NCBI GenBank assembly: GCA_020793555.1
Contig: DQIO01000261.1
Location: forward strand, 1-11,365
DNA: 11,365 bases
From: Methanosarcinaceae archaeon
GTDB taxonomy: Archaea > Halobacteriota > Methanosarcinia > Methanosarcinales > Methanosarcinaceae
Direction of reading: 5' to 3'
Below the pieces are notes generated by a model, which worked only from the letters and a program-made list of their open reading frames with translations, did no database searches and had not been told where the DNA came from. The position numbers and the translations under genes were made by a program. The first letter of the stretch is position 1. The number at the start of each line of letters is the position of its first letter. Below are positions 5,876 to 11,365 of this stretch, in pieces.

Positions 5876-6457
5876 ATGAAATATAACAAGAAAAATACAA
5901 AAAAGAAAATTAATTCGAGGAGTCATAACTCTAACTGGTTTGTAGAAAAAACAGAAGGTCTGAAAGTCTTTGTATCAAGGAATGCAGACATTTTGAAATT
6001 TGCAGGCACATATCTTTTTTTCATTGGTTTTTTTGTGCTTATATATATCATATTTCAGGAACATTTCAATTTCCTGAGTAGTCTGACCGCCAGTACACTT
6101 TCCGCTCTATTAGGTATATTCGGAGTTAATCACACTATAGATGAAACAGTATTGCATTTAGTAGATGGCATTTCACTAAGAGTAATAGATGAGTGTACAG
6201 GAATATATGAATTATTTGTATATGCCGGATGTGTTATGGCGTATCCCACATCTTCAGGGAAAAAGCTTGCAGGTATTGCTTTTGGGATTCCGGCTATATT
6301 TAGTATAAATATGGTCCGCTTGCTGTCACTGGCATTTGTTGGCTTGTGGTTTCCATCCATTTTTGGTTATGTCCATTACTATCTGTGGCAAGTGACTTTG
6401 ATATTGCTTGTTGTTTTTGTTATGTTGGTGTGGATCGAAAAGATCGTAAAAAGATAG
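5876..6457 (+). CDS. artB: Archaeosortase (exosortase family), probably ArtB-like
   Basis: A 193-residue integral membrane protein. The N-terminus is short and Lys/Asn-rich and faces the cytoplasm (1-40). Hydrophobic helices lie at about 41-60, 66-83, 108-123, 129-158 and 166-188, and a basic tail follows. The exosortase/archaeosortase catalytic set is complete and correctly ordered: C107 in DECTGIYE, R148 in INMVR and H167 in VHYYLWQ. Members are transpeptidase-like enzymes that cut C-terminal sorting signals of secreted proteins at the membrane and are thought to attach the new end to a lipid. The upstream neighbour carries a VPXXXP tail, the signal assigned to the archaeosortase B subfamily, hence the symbol. 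The subfamily rests on that partner rather than on subfamily-specific residues. It starts at ATG 5876, with only a weak GGA upstream and a T-rich gap, so it may use its own weak promoter. Confidence 0.85.
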   Translation: MKYNKKNTKKKINSRSHNSNWFVEKTEGLKVFVSRNADILKFAGTYLFFIGFFVLIYIIFQEHFNFLSSLTASTLSALLGIFGVNHTIDETVLHLVDGISLRVIDECTGIYELFVYAGCVMAYPTSSGKKLAGIAFGIPAIFSINMVRLLSLAFVGLWFPSIFGYVHYYLWQVTLILLVVFVMLVWIEKIVKR

Positions 6458-6520
6458 AATGAATGGCAAGGTACTATCCCAAAATACTGTTGTTCCAGTG
6501 AATTATGGAATATTTTTTTC

Positions 6521-6547
6521 ACCGCAGAGCACGCTGAGTACTCAGAG
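6521..6547. repeat. Three nonamer units of the CGCAGAG-type intergenic motif
   Basis: Three consecutive 9-bp units, ACCGCAGAG, CACGCTGAG and TACTCAGAG, follow a T7 run (6513-6519). The pattern resembles the dispersed '(T)CACCGCAGAGNACGCAGAG' sequences I recall from intergenic regions of many bacteria and methanogens. Its function is unknown. It lies 64 bp after the archaeosortase gene. Confidence 0.45.
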
Positions 6548-6590
6548 GATCTTACATTGACAACTATGCGGTTGATTTCTTATAATAATC

Positions 6591-6771
6591 GTATTTGTTT
6601 AGCTACCTAATTCGCCATCATTAGGCTTGATTGATCAAATTTGATGTCATCATGTTATTTGTTTGAATGTTCTTGTTGCCATCGTTTTTGAATATAGGAA
6701 CTTCGATCATTACCGAATTTGGACATTATGATGCGGTCGCTTGCTATTGATTTATTGAGCTAAACAAATAC
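6591..6771. mobile_element. 181-bp MITE-like element with 14-bp TIRs and 8-bp target duplication
   Basis: GTATTTGTTTAGCT (6591-6604) and AGCTAAACAAATAC (6758-6771) are perfect 14-bp terminal inverted repeats. Immediately outside them, TAATAATC occurs on both sides (6583-6590 and 6772-6779), an exact 8-bp direct repeat as left by transposition. The 153 bp between the repeats encode no protein that I can recognise. Small size, no transposase, perfect ends and a target duplication define a miniature inverted-repeat element mobilised in trans. An 8-bp duplication occurs in several IS groups (for example IS6, IS66, IS256 and IS1595); I cannot assign one. Confidence 0.75.
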
Positions 6772-6884
6772 TAATAATCGATGAATTAAATGTTATTTTA
6801 ACGGATTTTGCTTAAAGTTGGTGTCTAAAAATAACTGGAAAATGGGACAGTGCCGAATGGCAATACAATTATATACTTTTGACA

Positions 6885-6956
6885 AATATATATTAAAATT
6901 TAAAAAAAACACTATCAATCGGACTGTTTTAATATTTTAAAAAAAACTCTTATATA
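6885..6956 (+). promoter_or_regulatory. Promoter region of winged-helix copy 2 with tandem 12-bp repeats
   Basis: Two TATA-like boxes occur, ATATATATT (6886-6894) and TTATATA (6950-6956). The 12-mer TTTAAAAAAAAC is repeated exactly at 6899-6910 and 6936-6947, ending just before the second TATA box. Start sites 25-27 nt after that box would fall at about 6978, close to the ATG at 6977 (leaderless) or about 50 nt before ATA 7028. The repeats could be an operator, perhaps autoregulatory. Confidence 0.4.
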
Positions 6957-6976
6957 GGATTAGATTGTTGGCATTG

Positions 6977-7252
6977 ATGGAAGTTGGAGACGACTTCTTA
7001 TTAATTCGGCTTACTAGGGGTGGTAAGATAAGACGAAATGGAATTGACATAACAATTGAAATATTAAAGGTTGCTATGAATGGAGCCAAGAAGACACAGA
7101 TTGTATATCAGGTAAATTTAAATCACAAAATTGCAATGAAATACATCACATTGTTAACGGAAAAGGATTTGATTAAACAACAGGACAATATATTTTTAAC
7201 AACAGAAAAAGGTCGTGCCTATCAGGAAATGGCTATTGGGCTAAAGTTGTAA
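6977..7252 (+). CDS. Small archaeal winged-helix regulator (copy 2), start uncertain
   Basis: A winged-helix protein of the HTH_45/COG3432 type and a paralogue of the regulator at 3143-3367: 41 of 74 core residues are identical, with no gaps. The core is IRRNGIDITIEILKVAMNG, then AKKTQIVYQVNLNHKIAMKYI (helix-turn-helix), then LIKQQDNIFLTTEKGRAYQ (wing). I give ATG 6977 (91 residues); TTG 6965 is also possible. The family core, however, begins at ATA 7028-7030, the exact counterpart of the ATT in copy 1, and GGGGTGG (7017-7023) lies 4 nt before it. Translation may therefore really begin at a non-AUG codon, giving 74 residues as in copy 1. The N-terminal extension MEVGDDFLLIRLTRGGK is unlike the family. 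It converges with the peptidase gene and presumably represses an unknown target, perhaps itself. Confidence 0.75.
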   Translation: MEVGDDFLLIRLTRGGKIRRNGIDITIEILKVAMNGAKKTQIVYQVNLNHKIAMKYITLLTEKDLIKQQDNIFLTTEKGRAYQEMAIGLKL

Positions 7253-7261
7253 TTGTTTTTT

Positions 7262-7308
7262 GGTGCTGTCATTAACGTTCAAGGATATTTTACTTTAATG
7301 ACAGGACC
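7262..7308. terminator. Hairpin between convergent genes
   Basis: CTGTCATTAA (7266-7275) and TTAATGACAG (7295-7304) form a perfect 10-bp stem, extended by GGT/ACC beyond one mismatch, with a 19-nt loop. It fills the 64-bp gap between the second winged-helix gene and the peptidase gene. T6 precedes it at 7255-7260, and a T-rich run follows at 7315-7326. It could terminate both transcripts. Confidence 0.6.
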
Positions 7309-7316
7309 ATTCGATT

Positions 7317-8528
7317 TTATTTTTTCAGATTCGATACTTGAATCGATTCCAATCCTTCATTTTCATACTTGTTGTATGCGAGCACAAAGGATTTTCGGTA
7401 TCCATAGTCAACCTCATTCGCGTTTTCAGAATTGAAACTGTCAGGTACTTTCCACTCAGAAAGTGAGATATCATGGGTTGGCTTCATGGTCTCATACTGT
7501 TCAAAGTACATTTCTTTTCTTGCGGCTGCATCGTCTGGATGTGTTTGTTCCAAGACGAGATATGTGTAGAGATTCGCATACCCCTCATCCATCCATATCG
7601 TTTCAAAATTACATTCTCTTGTCCAATAGTGTGCCAGTTCGTGGATAAGTGTCTCATAGTTTTCAGTGTGGAGCAAAATAATGCCATCCATGCCATTATT
7701 TGATCCACCGTATCCCAGCGTATCTGCTAATGTAGCCTGTGTAATTGTGATATCATAATCTGTTGGATATGACAATCCAGATACTTCTTCTAAAACAGGC
7801 AGGCTCTCGGTTGCAGTACGCATCATTTCATTTGCCCATTCATCTTCACCATCCCAAAACTCTATTGTGATTTTTATATCTTTTTCTGTAAGGTGAATGA
7901 TGTCGTTGATCACTTTCATCTCTGTGACATGGACAGCATCAACAAAGCATGATCTGTCCCAATTTAATCCTTTATCGAAACTATATATGGTCTTATCTGA
8001 CTGTTGCGTTTTCGTGTAGTCATTTCTGTTAATGGAAACTTCATATTCATCGGGTATGGATACTGTGACTTTGGTGCTGTCTCCGTTTTTGTTTATATGG
8101 AAAGCGGCAGTGTTCTTTTGGACGGGAATATCATACTCAACATTGAACTTGTAACTCTTTCCATACCAAATATTTTTGTTAAACTCAAAGGTGTAATAGT
8201 CACATTTTGCATCAAGTTTGAATAAATTTATATCATCATCACCATCATAAGCACGAATGTTTTTGATGCCATTTGGAAGTCTATAATTTAATATTGAATA
8301 ATATCCTCTCCAAAGACGGGTGTCAGTGTCATGATTTGAAAAAATGAACTCTTTGGAAACATGAACAACCATTTCTTCTGGTATTACTTCATATGTAGCA
8401 TCAATTTCAATGATATTCTGGTCCCAATCCGCAGATGCAATAGGTAACGCGCCAAATACCAGAAAAATAAAAGTTAAAAGAAGCGCGAAAATAAATGCGA
8501 AAAGCGTGTTTTTTCTGATTTTTGACAT
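7317..8528 (-). CDS. Secreted or membrane-anchored M1-like zinc metallopeptidase
   Basis: A 403-residue gluzincin-type peptidase. The ATG at 8528 (minus strand) is preceded by GGGTG with a 6-nt spacer; the GTG at 8537 would add only three residues and overlaps that site. The N-terminus is a signal peptide or anchor (MSKIRKN, hydrophobic 8-33, ASA). Residues 35-210 are a beta-rich M1-like N-terminal domain. The zinc site is HELAH (296-300) with third ligand E315 in IWMDEGYANLY. GMDGIIL (279-285) occupies the place of the GxMEN exopeptidase motif but lacks its Glu, so aminopeptidase specificity is doubtful. YGYRKSFVLAY (375-385) holds the likely catalytic Tyr. The spacing HExxH-x14-E is four shorter than the usual M1 x18. 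The protein stops about 18 residues after that Tyr region, without the helical C-terminal domain of long M1 enzymes, so it is a minimal or truncated form. It acts outside the membrane; its substrate is unknown. Confidence 0.8.
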   Translation of the reverse strand: MSKIRKNTLFAFIFALLLTFIFLVFGALPIASADWDQNIIEIDATYEVIPEEMVVHVSKEFIFSNHDTDTRLWRGYYSILNYRLPNGIKNIRAYDGDDDINLFKLDAKCDYYTFEFNKNIWYGKSYKFNVEYDIPVQKNTAAFHINKNGDSTKVTVSIPDEYEVSINRNDYTKTQQSDKTIYSFDKGLNWDRSCFVDAVHVTEMKVINDIIHLTEKDIKITIEFWDGEDEWANEMMRTATESLPVLEEVSGLSYPTDYDITITQATLADTLGYGGSNNGMDGIILLHTENYETLIHELAHYWTRECNFETIWMDEGYANLYTYLVLEQTHPDDAAARKEMYFEQYETMKPTHDISLSEWKVPDSFNSENANEVDYGYRKSFVLAYNKYENEGLESIQVSNLKK

Positions 8529-8601
8529 CGTGTGCACCCGTTTTTGCTGCTTTTTTCATTTTTATGTTTTTGAAAGTGTAATTGCAGCGCTGGCTCAATA
8601 A

Positions 8602-8607
8602 TATATA
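8602..8607 (-). promoter_or_regulatory. TATA box for the peptidase gene
   Basis: Read on the minus strand, AAATTATATATTATT (about 8598-8612) centres on TATATA. A start site about 26 nt on would be near 8578, giving a leader of about 50 nt to the ATG at 8528. The 258-bp divergent gap otherwise holds the promoter of the ligase gene. Confidence 0.5.
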
Positions 8608-8713
8608 ATTTACGTGTACATCCATGTAATTGTTATGAACATAATTTTTTGGTTTATGGACAAAAACAGAAGTGAAAATAACACAGTTGATGTGCAGATT
8701 TCACATTGTGTGC

Positions 8714-8740
8714 CAAAGAGCAATGCATTTAAGCAAAGAG
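8714..8740 (+). promoter_or_regulatory. TATA box flanked by direct repeats, ligase promoter
   Basis: GCATTTAAGC (8725-8734) is a plausible TATA box, with a start site near 8755. The heptamer CAAAGAG occurs on both sides (8714-8720 and 8734-8740), 20 bp apart, that is, on the same face of the helix over two turns. This may be a regulator site. CGGAG (8774-8778) is the ribosome site for ATG 8787. Confidence 0.35.
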
Positions 8741-8786
8741 ACAAATCACATTTCAGATAAGATCGTTAAAACACGGAGACAATTTT

Positions 8787-10088
8787 ATGGAATACTGGCA
8801 GCCAAAATATGAAACAATGGATTATGATGAACTCAATAAGTTGCAACTTAAACGCTTGAAAAAAACGGTTGCCAGCGTCTATAAAAATGTTCCTTTCTAT
8901 GCCGGAAAGTTCAAACAACAAGGTGTTGTTCCGGATGATATCACATATTTGGATGATGTAAATTTTCTTCCATCAACAATAAAGCAAGACCTTCGTGACA
9001 ATTTCCCATTCGGGTTGTTTGCAGTTCCTAAAAAAAATATTGTGCGCATCCATGCTTCATCAGGCACAAGCGGGAAACCGACTGTTGTGGGATATACTGC
9101 ACAGGATATCGATACATGGTCTGACCTGATGGCACGCGACCTAATGATGGTTGGTGTCAGGTCGGATGACGTGTTCCAGAATGCTGTCAATTATGGTCTG
9201 TTCACAGGCGGTTTGGGTGTCCATTACGGTGCTGAGAAGTTGGGTGCCATGACTGTTCCAAGCGGTACCGGAAACACGGTCCGACAACTTGAGATGATGA
9301 TCGACTATGGTGTAACTGCATTACACTGCACGCCTTCGTATGCTCTTTATCTTGCAGAGACCGCAGAACAGATGGATATACTGGATAAACTATCGTTAAA
9401 TATAGGGTGTTTTGGCGCTGAGCCGTGGTCATCGAATACAAGAAAGGAACTGGAAAGTGCGCTTAACATCAAGGCATATGATTCATACGGACTTTCCGAG
9501 ATGTTTGGTCCGGGTGTTGCTTTTGAATGTGAGGAGCAGGATGGGCTACATATATGGAGCGACCATTTCCTTGTCGAAGTACTAGACTCTGATGGTGAGC
9601 ATGTTGCAGAGGGGGAGAAAGGTGAACTTGTTCTGACATCCCTCACAAAAGAAGCGTTGCCGCTTATCAGGTATCATACAGGTGATATTACACGCCTCTT
9701 GGAAAGCGAATGTGCATGTGGCAGGACTACCCAAAGAATATCAAGGGTACTTGGCAGGGCTGATGATATGCTCATTGTGAGAGGAATTAACGTGTTCCCG
9801 TCACAAATCGAAGACGTGATCGCAAAGATCCCGGAGGTTACTGAGCATTTCCAGATACTGCTTGACAGAAACCAGCACAGGATGGATGAGATCACAGTAA
9901 GGGTTGAACTTGAGGAAGGTGTATTTACCGGTGAACTGAAAGACCTTGCATCAGTGCGAAAACATGTAGAGGGTGAATTGAAGGCGGTGTTGAATATCAG
10001 GACAAATGTGGAACTTGTTGAGAAGGGAACAATTCCAAGGACTGCCGGAAAAGCGCAAAAGATAGTTGATCGGCGCAATGCATTGTGA
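8787..10088 (+). CDS. paaK: Phenylacetate-CoA ligase family adenylate-forming enzyme
   Basis: A 433-residue cytoplasmic enzyme of normal family length. PaaK-type ligases activate an aryl acid with ATP to an acyl-adenylate and transfer it to coenzyme A. Motifs appear in order: the phosphate-binding loop SSGTSGKPTV (91-100), NYGLFTGG (135-142), FGAEPWS (209-215), DSYGLSEMFGPG (232-243), RYHTGD (295-300), the hinge GRADDMLIVRGINVFPSQIE (323-342) and a C-terminal domain with the catalytic Lys probably in TAGKAQK (419-425). C248, C309 and C311 (ECACG) resemble the metal-binding cysteines of some members. In methanogens such ligases are usually linked to aryl acids such as phenylacetate or indoleacetate for aromatic amino acid salvage. 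That assignment is family knowledge; no indolepyruvate oxidoreductase genes are in view, so the substrate is not proven. Ribosome site CGGAG; transcribed alone, divergent from the peptidase. Confidence 0.88.
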   Translation: MEYWQPKYETMDYDELNKLQLKRLKKTVASVYKNVPFYAGKFKQQGVVPDDITYLDDVNFLPSTIKQDLRDNFPFGLFAVPKKNIVRIHASSGTSGKPTVVGYTAQDIDTWSDLMARDLMMVGVRSDDVFQNAVNYGLFTGGLGVHYGAEKLGAMTVPSGTGNTVRQLEMMIDYGVTALHCTPSYALYLAETAEQMDILDKLSLNIGCFGAEPWSSNTRKELESALNIKAYDSYGLSEMFGPGVAFECEEQDGLHIWSDHFLVEVLDSDGEHVAEGEKGELVLTSLTKEALPLIRYHTGDITRLLESECACGRTTQRISRVLGRADDMLIVRGINVFPSQIEDVIAKIPEVTEHFQILLDRNQHRMDEITVRVELEEGVFTGELKDLASVRKHVEGELKAVLNIRTNVELVEKGTIPRTAGKAQKIVDRRNAL

Positions 10089-10097
10089 TTTATGTGA

Positions 10098-10120
10098 TTT
10101 TTTGGCGCGACCTACCAAAA
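10098..10120 (+). terminator. T-run and small hairpin after the ligase gene
   Basis: T6 (10098-10103) lies 10 nt after the ligase stop codon. TTTTGG (10100-10105) can pair with CCAAAA (10115-10120) across 9 nt. The stem is weak, so the T-run itself may be the archaeal termination signal. Confidence 0.35.
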
Positions 10121-10122
10121 CA

Positions 10123-10231
10123 ATTATATATGTTTCATTCATGTAAATTTGATGTGAAAGATATCTCAATATAGGATAATCTTATTGATAATTTTGACAA
10201 AATTTATATTAATATTGTATTAAAAGGTGAT
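10123..10231 (+). promoter_or_regulatory. Promoter and ribosome site of the mmp8 gene
   Basis: ATTATATATG (10123-10132) is a good TATA box, with a start near 10155 and a leader of about 80 nt. A second AT-rich candidate, TTTATATTAATA (10202-10213), lies too close to the ATG for a leader carrying the ribosome site. GGTGAT (10226-10231) precedes ATG 10235 by 3 nt. Confidence 0.45.
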
Positions 10232-10234
10232 ACT

Positions 10235-11083
10235 ATGCCCCATGTTATGGAAATGCTTGGAAAAGCAAAAGTTGTTGTTGAGAATGGTAAAGTGGTAGAG
10301 GTCGGTGAGCCGCAGGTTGAATGGTGTCCGATATTCGATAAAATGCGCGGAATTAAGAAAATAACATCTGAAGAGGTCAGGAAAAATATGGAATTCCGTA
10401 TTTCCGATTTTGGCATGTTCACAGATGACCGCCAGCTGGAACTTGAGGTTTTTGTGGGATTCGGAGCATCCGAGATTATGATGACAGGACTGAGACGAGG
10501 TATTCTTGATACGACCGTAACAGTTTGTGACGGTGCCGGAACTGTGATCACCAATAACCCAAAACTGGTTCAGGGTATGGGTGCGAGAATCTCGGGTCTT
10601 GTTGAAACTGAACCTATTGATGGTATCATGAATGGTATTGGTCAAAATGGCGGGATCGTACTTGATACATCAACTGCCAAGATCGACCCTGTTGGAGGAG
10701 TCAGGAAGGCGGCAGAATTGGGCTACGAGAAAATTGCTGTGTCTGCTATTGATCCTGATACTGCAAAGGCACTAAGGGCTGTCGAATCCGAGCTTGGTAT
10801 TGACCTGACGATCATAGGCGCACATATGACCGGAGTTAGTCGGGATGATGCACTAAAATTGCTTGATTATCTGGATATCACTACCGGATGCGCGTCTAAG
10901 AATGTGCGCGATGTTATCAAGCCTCTTGCGCAGGTCGGAACAGCGGTTCCACTGTTTGCGATTACCCAAAAAGGCAAGGAACTCATGCTTGAGCGTGCAA
11001 AAGAGGTTGAGAGTCCTATTTTGATCAATACGATGCCGCTTCCGGTGTTGCCGGAGCATAAGCAGCCGCGTGAACTTATTTGA
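10235..11083 (+). CDS. mmp8: Methanogenesis marker protein 8 (DUF2099)
   Basis: A 282-residue cytoplasmic protein that I recognise as methanogenesis marker protein 8, a family found in nearly all methanogens and few other organisms. Its role is not established. Genes of this marker group are associated with coenzyme M/B and methyl-CoM reductase biology. Visible features are EWCPIFDKMRG near the N-terminus (C31), VFVGFGASEIMMTGLRRG (73-90), VTVCDGAGTVITNNPKLVQG (95-114), a Gly-rich central stretch (IDGIMNGIGQNGGIVLD, 128-144), and a C-terminal half with GAHMTGVS (195-202), TTGCASKNVRD (216-226) and PLFAITQKGKE (239-249). Three cysteines (31, 98, 219) could bind a ligand. There is no signal peptide or membrane helix. 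The start is the ATG after GGTGAT. It has its own promoter, so it is probably not in an operon with the ligase. Base composition looks higher in GC than the surface-protein genes, as expected of a core gene. Confidence 0.88.
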   Translation: MPHVMEMLGKAKVVVENGKVVEVGEPQVEWCPIFDKMRGIKKITSEEVRKNMEFRISDFGMFTDDRQLELEVFVGFGASEIMMTGLRRGILDTTVTVCDGAGTVITNNPKLVQGMGARISGLVETEPIDGIMNGIGQNGGIVLDTSTAKIDPVGGVRKAAELGYEKIAVSAIDPDTAKALRAVESELGIDLTIIGAHMTGVSRDDALKLLDYLDITTGCASKNVRDVIKPLAQVGTAVPLFAITQKGKELMLERAKEVESPILINTMPLPVLPEHKQPRELI

Positions 11084-11215
11084 TTGTGCTTGCCCATGTG
11101 AAGATTATAAATTGTTGATTAACGTTAGCGCAAGTTGTCACACTTAATAATGGATTAGTAGTTACGACTTATATTGCGGATAGAATAAAGGTATTTGTAT
11201 AGCTGGTTTCGATAG

Positions 11216-11323
11216 CTCACTTTCCGAATCATTGGTTTTATAATTTAGAAAACCACGATCATCTGACATTATTCAATGTTTAGGAAAAAGATTTGTTCTC
11301 AAAATATACCTCTGGAAAGTGAG
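11216..11323 (+). promoter_or_regulatory. Leader with long-range inverted repeat covering a ribosome site
   Basis: CTCACTTTCC (11216-11225) is the exact complement of GGAAAGTGAG (11314-11323), which immediately precedes the ATG at 11331 and includes its probable ribosome site (GTGAGTGA). Between them lies a 7-bp hairpin, TGGTTTT (11233-11239) with AAAACCA (11249-11255). If transcription starts upstream, for example at the TATA-like CTTATATT (11168-11175), the stem could mask the ribosome site. The rest of 11084-11215 shows nothing clear. Confidence 0.35.
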
Positions 11324-11330
11324 TGATAAA

Positions 11331-11365
11331 ATGTCGATGCACATTTCAAAAATTCAAACCCCGCA
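11331..11365 (+). CDS. Start of an unidentified gene (3' partial)
   Basis: ATG at 11331 opens a frame reading MSMHISKIQTP to the window edge. GTGAGTGA lies 4-11 nt upstream as a plausible ribosome site. Eleven residues are too few to identify it. Confidence 0.45.
   Translation, partial: MSMHISKIQTP

Noticed and set aside
6459..6563. Small ORF beginning ATGAATGGC right after the archaeosortase stop, about 34 codons
   Set aside because: No ribosome binding site. It runs through the CGCAGAG repeat and has no recognisable domain or conserved look.
3121..6838. Shared 12-mer AAAAATAACTGG at 3121-3132 and 6827-6838, upstream of both winged-helix genes
   Set aside because: The distances to the genes differ widely (11 versus 189 nt), and an AT-rich 12-mer can recur by chance.
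8608..8632. Imperfect palindrome TTACGTGTACATCCATGTAA in the divergent promoter gap
   Set aside because: One mismatch and a single occurrence; not enough to claim an operator.
9674..10078. Long open frames antisense to the ligase and other genes
   Set aside because: They are reading-frame shadows: the sense strand has clear family motifs, and the antisense translations are Ser-rich and unlike real proteins.

Overview
The window reads as chromosome of a low-GC methanogenic archaeon, most likely a Methanosarcinales member close to Methanococcoides/Methanolobus/Methanohalophilus (taxonomy inferred). The reasons are a methanogenesis marker protein 8 (DUF2099) gene at the right end, several secreted or anchored surface proteins of the kind abundant in Methanosarcinaceae, an archaeosortase, archaeal winged-helix regulators, GGTG/GGAGG-type ribosome binding sites and AT-rich TATA boxes.

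Left part (1-3054), cell-surface genes. The tail of an EF-hand/dockerin-like surface protein is followed by a secreted protein with three near-identical 113-residue repeats and two GWN modules. Next comes a small membrane-anchored Ser/Thr-rich surface protein. The block ends in the remains of another surface protein, readable only as pieces in three frames. Hairpin terminators separate the units.

Middle (3092-7252). A 74-residue winged-helix regulator is followed by a Cys-rich DUF116 protein. Neither has a normal start codon where its conserved sequence and ribosome binding site place the start (ATT and ACG). Then comes a secreted protein with two DUF11-like repeats, ending in VPALTP, a hydrophobic segment and KRRD, which is a VPXXXP-CTERM sorting signal. 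Directly downstream lies an archaeosortase with the Cys/Arg/His catalytic set, so substrate and processing enzyme appear to be neighbours. The following 0.5-kb gap holds a nonamer repeat and an unannotated 181-bp MITE-like element with 14-bp terminal inverted repeats and an 8-bp target duplication. A second winged-helix regulator, 55% identical to the first, follows.

Right part (7262-11365). A secreted or anchored M1-like metallopeptidase on the minus strand converges on the second regulator at a hairpin terminator. It is divergent from a phenylacetate-CoA ligase-type adenylate-forming enzyme. The mmp8 gene follows with its own promoter. The window ends a few codons into another gene whose leader carries a possible ribosome-site-sequestering stem.

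The most notable points are the archaeosortase/VPXXXP pair, the MITE, and the absence of canonical start codons in the regulator/DUF116 pair. No tRNA, rRNA or CRISPR was seen.
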